Below are positions 49,081 to 58,926 of a stretch of 64,000 bases of DNA, in pieces (positions within the stretch are counted from its first letter, which is position 1; the number at the start of each line of letters is the position of its first letter). Source of the stretch: Neurospora tetraspora. Taxonomy: Eukaryota; Ascomycota; Sordariomycetes; Sordariales; Sordariaceae. The position numbers and the translations under genes were made by a program. The notes under the pieces were generated by a model. It was not told the DNA's origin and ran no database searches. It saw only the letters and a program-made list of their open reading frames with translations. The stretch covers positions 7,502,001 through 7,566,000 of the forward strand of contig NW_026944383.1 in assembly GCF_033439725.1 (NCBI RefSeq), in the 5' to 3' direction.

Positions 49081-51220
49081 GATGACGCAGCTTTGAGTGC
49101 CCGGCGAGCGTTGGAGGACGGATTCGGTGTAGACGTCCCGACTCGGACGATGAAGCTCCACGAAGCACTGCCTAACTTGACTGGCAGCCCGACTAATGGC
49201 TCGACTGCCTGCCGCGGGTTCGAGTCGAAGGAGAAAAGAGCTCAGTCCTGGATGGCGCCAACGTGGAATCCAAGCTGGAGAGTCCTGCTGACTTGATGGT
49301 TTTGGTTGGAGTCGGTCTCTGCGAGGGGCGGGAATTGGCGGAGTGGTGGTGCCAGGAGATGGGGTTTTCGATGACAAGATCACCGTGGCGAAGGAGTCCG
49401 GTGGAGGAGCATTCAGGGCGGGCAGGGCAATGGTGGGATGGAGGGGAACATGCACTGGGCGCCCGTTCGTTTTGTGTGGTGTGCTGGATGATGAAAGCCG
49501 TGGGCGTTTTCTAGATCGACGAGAATGAGTGACCCTAGCAAGAGTGGCAGCAGGCCTTGCACAGCGTTGCAGCCTGCCACTCACCACTCACAACCCGCAC
49601 TCCCGTCACGGCACCAACGCCGCCAGACGGGAGCGCAGTCAATTCCTCGGGACACTGGGTGGGGCAAAAAGTGACTGATCTTTTGCTTTTTGTGGGGATG
49701 CTAGCCAGTGTCAGGTACTGCCTTAACTAGACCTGCTTTGACAGTCTTAGGCTCCCTGTTAGAAGGAACTCGGAGCTTCCTTCTGAGGTGGGCTAGCCTA
49801 TTTAGGCTAGATCTGTCAACATTGAAAGATGCAGAAATCGTCCCGTCCACAATTTGTCGGGCACAGCATGGATGATGGATGTTGAAGAGATGAACAACAA
49901 AGTGCACGTTCCAGTTTTCGCCAGTTTCAGGGCCAGGGTGATTGCGTAGAGGCTGGTCTGCAACACGCTGGCCGAGGATCGCAGACCAGGTCAAAAATTC
50001 AAAGTCCAGAAGCGAAACCAATCTCAGACGAGGGGTCCGATAGTCCTCCGACCTGCCCGGATTAGCGCCTTTTAGTGTTCTCCAAAGAGGCGGAAAGAGG
50101 GCGGTCAATGATAGGGTTTATCGGAAAGTATAATCTATGTAAGTAGACCGTGATATTTTTGGTGACTCAGTGCCTTGGTAATTGGTATGTCGGTTGTCGA
50201 ATTCGACCAAGGCCCGTGCTGTCGACACCAAAAGAAAAAAGAAAGAAAAAAGTTATCCTGGTTGAAACATTTTTAGTGATGCAATCTGCACGGTGTACGT
50301 ACCTGAGCCGACCGGCTAATGGATGTCAAAAGAACCTTCTTTTCGTTTTCTAGTCTATCTGATAACACTTCATCTCTGCGGTGTCATGTGATAAATTCTT
50401 TCTTGCGTGATTCATTCACCGTCTTTTTCTTTGGTCAAAAATTCTCCGTTGCTGCGCAGTGGAGGTTATCTTCGTTTCCTTCAATGACCAGGCCTCATGA
50501 AAAGAGTGGTGAGAAGAAGGGAAGCTCAGCTGGCTACAAGTCTATGCCCCCCCTGAGTCCCCTCCTGGACACGAAAGCTTGCGGCTCAACGAGTCTTTGA
50601 GCAAGACAATGATGAATGAGATATTATTTGAGCGGCTAGCACTCATCTTGCCTCGAGCGCAGAGATCAAAACCACATGGGTAACAAGTCCGCTTGGCCTT
50701 GAACTTTCTTGGAGGGGCAAGGTCCACCAGACACTCTAACGGGTTGAGAAACCCCTACGTGCTCTGCGTTGCCCAACAAGTCTTGCACATCACAACGGAC
50801 ACGAGGATCCACAGCCATCCAGAACATCGAGGTTCTCAAGAAATGGGCGATGCTTGTTTTGAAATACGGTCACGTCCAGGCCCGTCCCAAGACCGTCCCA
50901 AGACCGTCTAGGCTGTGATCGGAACGAGAGTGGAGATGGCTTGGGTGAAAAATGAAGAACAGAAAGGGGACCAAACAAACCATAGCATATCAGCCATATC
51001 CACCCGAGCCGCCGCATCCTCAACTTCATTCGGAGGAAACTAATTGCCAGATCCAGCTGTAACAAAAAAAGAACCCCAGAACTCCAGAGATATCTCGCTC
51101 AAACCCTGGATCAGCGTCGACGCTCGACGTTATGGACACCAGGCGCACGGGCCCTCCCCCTTTTCCCTGGCCATGGCCACCACTCGGATGTAAACATAAC
51201 ACGAGCTGGCTGCATCCTCA
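49081..51220. other. Intergenic DNA upstream of the transcription factor
   Basis: About 2.1 kb without a supported gene. Up to about 49650 it is probably the promoter and leader of the minus-strand transcription factor. The many short open frames overlap on both strands and lack domain features. Two adjacent hairpins lie at 49761-49810. Confidence 0.5.
49761..49810. repeat. Two adjacent small hairpins
   Basis: The first has arms AGAAGGAA (49761-49768) and TTCCTTCT (49777-49784). The second is a perfect CTAGCCTA-TT-TAGGCTAG (49793-49810). They might be the remains of a small inverted-repeat element; nothing else supports a function. Confidence 0.45.
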
Positions 51221-51934
51221 TCATAGCGAACTGCATATTTCTGTCTCAGAGGGCGATGCGCTGCAGTCGGATTCTCTAAGAAAATCCGTCAGACTGCCAT
51301 GCTCCTTGAACCGGCGGTCGTGCTCGAACAAGTTGACGATGGGCAAAAAGAGTCGCTTCTTGCCGTCTTCAGTGGCCATGATCTCCCTGAGCTCAGCCTC
51401 ACTTCTCCACGTCCAGCTCTCACACTTCTTTGGCTCCATTATCTGGAGAAGACAACCAGGTTAGCGTACACATTCTTCCAAAGTCTGGACAACTGGCTGG
51501 CAAGACTTACCACAGGTTGCTCCTGCTCATCACGCCTCTTGCAAGAGACAAAGATGGTGATGTAGTGCTTGTTCTCCGCATCAAAGTAATCTTCGGTGAA
51601 GGTCACAGTCTTCTTAGCGATGACCTCCAGGCCCGTCTCTTCCAGCGTCTCCCTTACGGCGCAGTCAAAGGATCTCTCGCCGACTTCGAGATGGCCACCG
51701 GGAAATTGCAATGTTCCTGTTGTCCAGTTAGAGGTGGTCCATGTAAGCAAAGCGATGCTGTTAGGAAGTCCGTGTAACGAACAGGGAAAGGGGAAGAGCT
51801 GAAGGACTGTCTAGACGTGGGAGGTACGTACCGGCTCCATGGGACCCCTTTCTCACTCCCACCACCATCTTCCCCTCCGCATCGCTGATGATCGCCGCGA
51901 CGCCCACCCGGACGACATGTTGTTGCGATGCCAT
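51221..51934 (-). CDS. Nudix hydrolase (MutT/NUDT15-like)
   Basis: Three exons: 51934-51832, 51716-51511 and 51442-51221 (introns 115 nt with GTACGT and 68 nt with GTAAGT), giving 176 residues. The Nudix box GHLEVGERSFDCAVRETLEE followed by TGL matches GX5EX7REUXEEXGU exactly (about residues 42-64), so the metal-binding glutamates are intact. It is preceded by GVRKGSHGAGTLQFPG, as in small nucleotide-pyrophosphatase-type Nudix enzymes. MEPKKCESWTWRS in the last exon is the usual substrate-side strand. Expected reaction: hydrolysis of a nucleoside diphosphate linked to another moiety, such as oxidised or non-canonical NTPs; the true substrate is unknown. Confidence 0.9.
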
Positions 51935-52694
51935 TTGCTAAATTTGTTCGATGTGCTTCTTCTTCGGATGGCGTTTCTGTGCTGATTTTTCTCGGTAAGT
52001 GATATCGCTACAGGCCGCTGTGCTGCTTTTCTAGTTTTCTTCTACGCGCTGTCAGCCAGTCTCAAATTCCAGGATAAAGAAACTTAGACGCCGCCGCGAC
52101 GACGTGACTCGAAAGTAGAACAATCAACAATGCCCCTCCGGGGCTGACGGCCCAGGCTCCGGCTGTGCCCGACATCCCCGCGCAGGCACGCGGGCAAGAC
52201 CCCGCGCACGCTGCGCCGCACCCCTACGCCCAGGAGTCGCCTACCAGAACGCCCGCCAGGGCAGTTCCGTCACAAGCTCTGTGCGCCTCCCAAAAGGGGA
52301 CCTGTCCAACCGCCCGTATCCTTTGTGCAACAACATCAGAAAAGCCAACCGCGCCAAGCTAAACTATTCCTTGAAGCGAACATGACGGAGAGTTTTTTAT
52401 TCCACTTGCCGCAGCTTGCATCCGCCTGTCAATGTCTTGGCTTGGACTCCTTGCCGATTGAAAACGGACTGAAAGCGGACTGAAATAGCGGCAACGTCAG
52501 TGGACGGATTTGCATCATGGTGCACCCATGTTTTGGAGCTCCATGTTTTTTTGGTGGAGCAAAAAAAAACAATTCGTTCCTGAGAGTCCTGGGAGGGAGA
52601 AATTTTGGCCGTCAACACCTAGCCGGCTGACAAAGCAGTTCTGCGGGAAGGCCACCTTATGGGGCATAAACCCGGCCAAAATTCAGCAACAACA
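51935..52694. other. Intergenic DNA, GC-rich part at 52090-52330
   Basis: No gene supported. 52090-52330 is C-rich and gives short open frames without family features. The stretch may be the promoter or leader of the minus-strand Nudix gene followed by tRNA upstream sequence. Confidence 0.45.
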
Positions 52695-52767
52695 GCCCGG
52701 CTGGCGCAATCGGTAGCGCGCAAGACTTCTAATCTTGAGGCTGTGGGTTCGATTCCCACGTCGGGCT
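52695..52767 (+). tRNA. tRNA-Arg (anticodon TCT), no intron
   Basis: The 73-nt cloverleaf has acceptor stem GCCCGGC/GTCGGGC with discriminator T and D arm GCGC-AATCGGTA-GCGC. The anticodon stem is CAAGA/TCTTG with loop CT-TCT-AA, and the T arm is GTGGG-TTCGATT-CCCAC. It is continuous with no intron. It reads AGA codons. Confidence 0.95.
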
Positions 52768-52776
52768 TTCATCCTC

Positions 52777-52782
52777 TTTTTT
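52777..52782 (+). terminator. RNA polymerase III terminator of the tRNA-Arg gene
   Basis: A T6 run lies 10 bases after the tRNA, followed by a further T5 run. Confidence 0.75.
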
Positions 52783-53299
52783 GTGTTTTTGCATTCCTTT
52801 TGATCTTTTCCCTTCCTTGTCTTTTTACTTTTTGCCTGATCTTCGTTTCACCTTTGGTCATCGTCATTGCTATGTGCGAATTTTAGTAGTTTGTGCAATA
52901 TCATGCCGGTTTCCGTATCTCAAGTGAGGTGCCGCTTATCGTGGAAGGTTGTGTGGTCCTTCACACGCCATTTGCTTTGTTCAAAAACAGGACCATGATG
53001 TGATACATCACCGACACCATATTGGGCGTTTACCTCAAACCAACTTTCCATCATCTACCCAACCCTTCCTCTCGATTTTATCACACATCGGGACTTCGGA
53101 ATCCGCCTGCGCCCAAGTTGGGAAAGCCGCGTTACAGCGAGAGAGACCCTACTCCTTTGGGCTCCTCGGACTGATACCGCAGGACCCTGCATGTTTCGTT
53201 GGAATCCGACACAGTTTATTTCTGGCCAGATTTATTGCCGAAAGCCTTTAGCGGATCCCAGACGGATGTAGTTCATGGTTCAGTCCATATTACCCGCTG

Positions 53300-53481
53300 G
53301 CTATAACATATATATGTGGTATTGAAAGCCACAAACAACAATGAGGGGAAAGCGGGAGGGGTCTAGGTCTGGCGGTAGTTGTGATACCTACCGTCTGCAA
53401 CCCGTAAAAAAACACCTCATCAACCCCATATTTGCAGTCCAGATCATCACACACGCTTCTCACACTGCCCGAGAATCCTGA
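53300..53481 (+). promoter_or_regulatory. Promoter and possible upstream ORF of the VAO gene
   Basis: A TATA-like stretch (CTATAACATATATATG, about 53301-53316) lies about 180 bp before the VAO start. An ATG in good context (ACAACAATGAGG, 53341) opens a 46-codon frame that ends at TGA 53479-53481, 15 nt before the main ATG. If transcription begins before 53341 this would act as an inhibitory upstream ORF; if it begins after, it is irrelevant. Between the tRNA (52767) and 53300 I see no gene. Confidence 0.4.
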
Positions 53482-53496
53482 CCACCAACCGCAAAC

Positions 53497-55417
53497 ATGT
53501 CAACCGAAATCCCCCCAACCTACCCCGACCCCGAATACGAAGCCGCTCACCAAGCCACCTACGAGCGCACCCCCCGCTATCCCATCAACCCCGTCCTCCC
53601 ACCCGGCATCACCCAAGAAACCTGGACCAAAGCCATCCAAGCCTTCGTCTCCGTCCTCGACCAAGACGCCGTCCTCATCGACTCTGCGATGTCCGATTAC
53701 ATCGACCCATACGACCTTCACGAGGCCGAGTCAGCAACGGACAAGCGCAAAGTCCCCAGCGCAGCCGTCTGCCCCAGCTCCACAGACCAGCTGAGCGCCA
53801 TACTGAAGATTGCCAACGAGTTCACCATCCCGCTGTGGACTTTTTCGAGGGGCAAGAACTTGGGATATGGCGGGCCGGCACCGCGAGTGAACGGCTCCGT
53901 GGCGCTGGATTTGCACAGAATGGACAAGATTATCGAAGTTAATGATCAATTCCACTACGCGGTCGTGGAGCCCGGTGTGACGTTTATTGACTTGTATCGG
54001 CATTGTGTTGAGCACGGAAAGAAGGTGTGGCCGAGCACGGCGAGCTTGGGGTGGGGGAGTGTGATGGGGAATGTGAGTCTTTCTTTTCCTCCCCTTCCCT
54101 CTTACCGTGTTGAACGACGACCGATGTATGCTAACAAAAGCGACCTCAAGACCCTAGACCGCGGCACCGGCTTCGGCGCCCTCTTCACCCACCACCAATC
54201 CATCGCCGGCATGGAAGTCATGCTCGCCTCCGGCGACCTCGTCCGTACCGGACAATGGGGGATAACCGCCAACGACTCGCCCAACGCTTTCTTGTCGAAA
54301 TTCACCTACGGCCCCTCCATCGAGGGCCTCTTCCTGCAATCCAACCTGGGAGTCGTCACCAAAATGTCCATCTGGCTGCAACCACAGCCGCAGGCGTTCA
54401 TGTCGTGTAGCTTCAGCATGCCCTTCTTCGACGACCTGGAAGTCATGGTCGACGCCTTTGGCGAGATGCGGCGCAATGGAACGATCCCGAGTTGTGTGTG
54501 GTTCACTTCGTTGATTGAGACGTTGTGTATCGCTGGCAGGAGAGAGGATTACTGGAAGGGAGAAGGACCAATTCCGGATTGGCGGCTGGAGGAGCTGAGG
54601 CTGGAGACGGGGTATGGGCATTGGTATGCGCGATGGGGGCTGTACGGGCCGAGGAAGGTGGTGAAGGCGCAGTTTGAGGAGATCAAGGAGGTGTTGGCGA
54701 AGAAGGCGCCTACGGGGACGATCTCGGGGACGTTGTATGCTGATGAAGAAGGGGTGAATGCGGGTAAGGTGCCGGTGGAACATGGGAGCATGTTTGTTGG
54801 TGTGCCGCAGCTTTGGAGTTTGCCGTTGATCAACTGGCCGATTCCGAAGAGCAAGACGGATGGGAAGGCGGCGCATGGGGATTATGCGCCGGTGATCCCG
54901 TCGTCGGGGAAGCTGGTGATGGAGTGGATGAAGAAGAGTAAGCCGATTTGCGAGGAGAACGGAGTGGAGCTGATGGCGGATTTCTTCATGCATGAGAGGC
55001 ATGTGGTGTTGATGAATATGTTTACCTGGGACCAGACGGATCCTGTGCAAAAACAGAAGATCAAAAAGCTGTATTATGGCCTTCATGAGGTAGCGAAGGA
55101 GAGGGGGTATGGCATGTACAGAGCGCATGTCAACCACATGGGTGAGCGTTGGCGTGTCGAGAGCAGGATCGAAGAGTTGCTGATGCGTCACTTGACAGAT
55201 CTGATTGCGGGCTTGAACGACTTCAACGGACACGCCTACAACCGCTTTGTTGAGAACATCAAGGTAAGTCTTCACCAGTCAAGTATACGAATGAGGAAAG
55301 ACTTACCATGTTGGAAAGGACACTCTGGACCCCAAGGGCATTCTATCCCCAGGCAAGCAAGGTATATGGCCTAGGGGGTTCCGCCATCTGAGAGAGAACC
55401 AAGAGTACGACGGCTAA
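53497..55417 (+). CDS. Vanillyl-alcohol-oxidase-like FAD oxidase
   Basis: Three exons: 53497-54072, 54151-55263 and 55319-55417, giving 595 residues. The first intron (GTGAGT; 78 nt) is a multiple of three without stops, so the raw frame reads through it; the family consensus GN(T)xDRG shows it is spliced. The second intron (GTAAGT, 55 nt) leads to the proper C-terminus LDPKGILSPGKQGIWP. The FAD-binding PCMH domain has FSRGKNLGYGGPAPRVNG (about 117-133) and SLGWGSVMGN. The substrate domain has MHERHVVLMN and YRAHVNHMGERW, the Tyr-Arg of which corresponds to the substrate-binding pair known in Penicillium vanillyl-alcohol oxidase. That enzyme oxidises para-substituted phenols using O2 and usually sits in peroxisomes; no C-terminal SKL is present here. 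The true substrate is unknown. Confidence 0.92.
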
Positions 55418-55639
55418 AAAGGAGACAAAAACATTCTCGATCATCCAGAAGGTGACTGGGACATTCCAGAACCCGTAAACGGAGAAATGGAGGTTGGATG
55501 GATTACATTACTATTTCTTTGGTTTTATAGGGTAAGGATCTGGATATGTCAGGACTCAGCATGGCGCAAAAGCACTCGCCCAACTGGAGATGCCAGGCGT
55601 TTTTACACCACTTTCCAAAACTGGAGGACAGGCGATAAC

Positions 55640-57145
55640 TTAGTCGCTCTTGGCCCGGTTCCATGAAGTGAACCGCATACCAGTTGTGACCCATCCGAAC
55701 CACAACCGGATGGCATCCTCCAACCAGTTCTTTCCGTTCCTCCAAGGACCCACATTGGCGACAAGAGGAAGTCGGTCACGAACTTCTGCGATGTAGGTCG
55801 AGCTGTTGGGAATACAGGGTTCCTTGGGAAGTCGTGCACGCTTGGCCTCGTCGATATAAGGGGTGGCAATGGTAGCTCCCGTCTTTTCCGCATGTTTAAT
55901 GACCTTGATGAACTGTTGTGTCCTTGTGGAGGCACCAGGAGTCCAAGTGGCTGCCACATATCCGGTGATAACGCCTGTGTTGGGGATACCTTCGAGCATG
56001 ACTCCGTTCCACATGTACCGCTGGCCGATGGTATCATTGATGCGGACACCATCCACAAAAACGTCGATTTTGTTAAGTAAACTCATGTATAGACCAGTGG
56101 CGGTGATGATCATGTCGGCCTCGAGGGTCTCGCCGGACTTGAGCAAAATGCCGTTTTCGGTGACGGTCTCGATATGATCGGTAACAACGGAAGCGTTGGG
56201 GCCACGCAAAGCCTCGAAGAAGTCTCCCCGTGGACAAAGGCACAAGCGCTGCTCGAAGGGATTGTACCGAGGGTTGAAGTGCTTGTCGACATCGAAACCT
56301 TTGGGAAGCTGCCTGCGCATCGCGTCAACGACAGACTTCCTTCCCCAGTTGGGGAAGTTCAGAAGCAGCTGGACAGAGAGAGTCTCAGCGACCATCCTGA
56401 TCCACCAGTTGATCTTTCCCGCCCACTGGATTGGCATGAACCTTTCCATAAACTGCATAAGTTTGTCTCTAGCTGGCAAGCTGACGACATATGATGGACT
56501 ACGCTGCAGCATAGTGACATGCTTGGCAGTTTTGGCGAGGGCGGGAAGGAGGGTGATAGCGGTGGCACCTGAGCCGATGATGATGATGCGCTTGTTATCG
56601 TACTGCACCTCGTCATTCCAAAATTGGGGATGTACCACTTCACCCTGGAACCTTTCGATGCCGGGAATGACAGTGGGCCGGGGCTTCTCGTAGCTGTAGT
56701 ACCCGGTGGCGTTGACTAGCCATGGCGTCTTGAAGATCTTCTTCTCGAGAACGGTGCCGTCACCGGAAGTGACATCGACGTGTAACGTCCATCTCTGCTC
56801 CTCGCTGCTCCAGCTCTCTGAAGTGACGCGGTGGTTGAAGCGGATCTTCTTGTCGATACCCTGGGACGCAGCAGCGCCCTCCATGTATTTCTTGATGAGA
56901 TGGGCATCAGCCATGTTGGTGCCCTCGGTCCACGGGTACCAAGGGAAGCCGAATAGGGCCATGGCGCTGTCGGAGCGGACGCCAGGATACTTCCAGAAAG
57001 CCCATGTTCCGCCGATATGGTCGCGTGACTCAAGGACAGTGAAGGAGTGGTTAGGCAGCTCGGATTGCAGCAAGTAGGCGGCGTTGATGCCGCTCAGACC
57101 GGCGCCGGTGATGATGATGTCGAAAGTGGAGTCTTCGGAAGCCAT
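55640..57145 (-). CDS. Baeyer-Villiger-type flavin monooxygenase
   Basis: A single exon of 501 residues. The start is the ATG at 57145 (MASEDSTFD); the frame extends upstream only through a non-ATG codon. It has an FAD-binding GAGLSG (14-19) and the fingerprint FQGEVVHPQFW (about 165-175), matching the Baeyer-Villiger FxGxxxHxxxW motif. The NADPH-binding GSGATA (about 188) and the late ATG motif TATGLYMS are also present. The arrangement resembles the EthA-like class. Expected reaction: NADPH- and O2-dependent insertion of oxygen next to a ketone, or S/N-oxidation. It converges on the VAO-like gene, with 222 bp between the stop codons, suggesting a two-gene catabolic unit; co-regulation is not shown by the sequence. 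Confidence 0.9.
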   Translation of the reverse strand: MASEDSTFDIIITGAGLSGINAAYLLQSELPNHSFTVLESRDHIGGTWAFWKYPGVRSDSAMALFGFPWYPWTEGTNMADAHLIKKYMEGAAASQGIDKKIRFNHRVTSESWSSEEQRWTLHVDVTSGDGTVLEKKIFKTPWLVNATGYYSYEKPRPTVIPGIERFQGEVVHPQFWNDEVQYDNKRIIIIGSGATAITLLPALAKTAKHVTMLQRSPSYVVSLPARDKLMQFMERFMPIQWAGKINWWIRMVAETLSVQLLLNFPNWGRKSVVDAMRRQLPKGFDVDKHFNPRYNPFEQRLCLCPRGDFFEALRGPNASVVTDHIETVTENGILLKSGETLEADMIITATGLYMSLLNKIDVFVDGVRINDTIGQRYMWNGVMLEGIPNTGVITGYVAATWTPGASTRTQQFIKVIKHAEKTGATIATPYIDEAKRARLPKEPCIPNSSTYIAEVRDRLPLVANVGPWRNGKNWLEDAIRLWFGWVTTGMRFTSWNRAKSD

Positions 57146-58138
57146 GATGCGTGGGTCGCTTCGGTGTAGCACTTCGGCCGGGGGTCGGGTATACAAGCGC
57201 GCAACGGACGGGGGCCGGGCGGAGGAGGGTTGGATGGGCGTTTAAATATTGACAGCGCGTTCACAAGAACATGGCCAAATCTCTCGCCCCGGCCGAGGTT
57301 TGCCAGCGTGTGGGGTTATGTGGTCTGTGCAATCCCAGTCTTGCTGTCCATCACGGAGCCGATCCGTTGGCGGGAGTGATTCAGCTGCTTCCCAATTGGC
57401 GCCATTGTCGGGATCATTCCGGCCGTTGTGTGTTTGTTGTTGCGGCAATAATGTGTCTTGGAGGGCTCCCGACGATGACAATGGTTTGGTGTTTCTTCAT
57501 CATGTGGGTCATGAGGAGAAAATAGAAATCGGGGCCGGTGGGTGGAGTTTGGAGAAAGAAGCTGGGTCAGGGCATTTAAGGTTCTCACCCAGCACTGTAC
57601 ACCTTGTTGCCGGTACCTACGCTACGTCAGACGGCAAGATCCGCCCAGGCACCCTGCCAGTGCCTGCCAGTGCTGCCCTACAATGCCAGGGCAAGCGGTA
57701 AGGTACCTGGAAGTGGAAGTCGCGCGGGGTTGCAGTGCACCTTTTTCTAGGTATCATTTGCATTTTCCATCCGGATCTTTCCATCTTTCGTTTCTTTACT
57801 TTTGACAAAAACAGGAAAGAACAACACGCAGTTGACAAGGCAAAAAGACTCGAACTTGAAAACGGAGGGGTCATGATGCTCTGGGGTTTGCCGGGAGGTT
57901 CTCCAGTTGTCTCTTCTCTGGGATACCTTAGTTCATCTTCCAGCATAACTTAGTTCCATCACAAGACTCGATCGATAACCCACGCCTGGTCCTCCCTCAC
58001 ATTGTCACCAGATCAACTCCGCTGATACCTTTCCATCCTTGTTGCGAGTTCGAAGGCGGCATTTGAGATACCTCCACATCCGAGCCGACGTCCGAGTCGA
58101 GCTTTAGGTTTGAACCACGACAACGCGTTCCTCAAAGT
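57146..58138. other. Divergent intergenic region
   Basis: It holds the upstream region of the minus-strand monooxygenase and of the plus-strand small gene. No open frame here has family features. C/T-rich tracts around 57730-57800 and 57955-58010 are typical of fungal promoters and leaders. Confidence 0.45.
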
Positions 58139-58202
58139 GTAAGTACCACGACCGAACTGTCTCGCCTCAGAACCATCGTTGCTGACTACCATTATCCTAC
58201 AG
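58139..58202 (+). other. Probable 5'-leader intron of the 58312 gene
   Basis: There is a consensus donor GTAAGT (58139), a branch-like GCTGAC (58181-58186) and acceptor CCTACAG ending at 58202, making a 64-nt intron in a stretch without ATG. It sits 109 nt before the ATG at 58312, which supports that the downstream small frame is a transcribed gene. Confidence 0.6.
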
Positions 58203-58311
58203 TAGACTTCCTCTCCCTGCCTAACGCTCTTCGTACCCGATCGCAACTCTCTCTTGCCTCCTCCTGAGGGCCCGTTGTGGGTACTGGAAAGGTCCTCGAA
58301 ACACAACGACC

Positions 58312-58734
58312 ATGTCTGAAAGTCACACTATGCCGCAGTTGACAGCACAATCTGCACATCCGCCTCTGCCACGCCCCAGCTTCACACTTATACCAGCATC
58401 TCCTTCTAGGCTGGAAGCATCTATCCACTCCGAAGAGGCACCTTCAGAATCAACGTTGGTTCAAGAACCCCTCCCACGAACTCCACAAAAAGCCTTGCAA
58501 ACAAGCCTTCAGAGCTTTGACCTCGACCAGCAAAGCTACGACTCCCAAGATGGCACGGGTAGCTTCCAGGGACTCTACTAGTGGCAGAAAGAGACGGACA
58601 GTGACATAGGAGCGCAAAGACAACGCTTGCGGACCATGGCAGATATATGCTGCAGCACATTTCTGATCCTGGTGGCGCTATTGGGTATGGTTATTTTCTT
58701 CTACTTTCTTTCTGGACGTAGTTTCCACTCGTGA
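58312..58734 (+). CDS. Small tail-anchored-type membrane protein frame interrupted by TAG
   Basis: The ATG at 58312 (context GACCATGTCT) opens 89 codons of Ser/Pro/Gln-rich, disordered sequence ending at TAG 58579-58581. The same frame then stays open for 50 more codons to TGA 58732-58734. It encodes a charged linker (WQKETDSDIGAQRQRLR), a strongly hydrophobic segment (CCSTFLILVALLGMVIFFYF) and a short tail (LSGRSFHS). Read through, this is a 140-position protein with a single C-terminal membrane anchor, a coherent design. Without it the product is a short soluble peptide. UAG followed by UGG could become UGG by A-to-I editing, or the stop may be a mutation. The only GT-AG pair around the stop would make an intron of 23 nt, too short. 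Family unknown. Confidence 0.6.
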
Positions 58735-58926
58735 TGCAGGGAGGCTACCAGTTAGAGCATCGCTGCGTTGGTTCTGTTGGACAATGGGTATCGGGGTCAC
58801 AGCATACAAACCTGATGCGAGGTAAGGCTCGACTTGCAGTTATATCTCTACCTAACAGCCCTAAGTAATAGTAATCGACATTATTTACAGCACCCCGTAC
58901 ATGCCGGGTCGGTGCCTCGCCAGCCA

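Noticed and set aside
48784-49587. Transcription factor starting at 49587 with a long Ser/Pro-rich N-terminus
   Set aside because: The stretch before 49080 is low-complexity, and the ATG at 49080 gives the usual short lead to the zinc cluster; a longer protein cannot be fully excluded.
54073-54150. Reading the VAO frame straight through 54073-54150
   Set aside because: The segment has GTGAGT...AG ends, low-complexity translation, and interrupts the family-conserved GN-TxDRG; it is a length-divisible intron.
55264-55374. VAO C-terminus ending at 55374 without splicing
   Set aside because: Splicing 55264-55318 gives LDPKGILSPGKQGIWP, the expected family C-terminus; the unspliced tail does not.
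58556-58581. A mini-intron removing the TAG of the small membrane gene
   Set aside because: The only GT-AG pair gives about 23 nt, below any known fungal spliceosomal intron, and would shift the frame.
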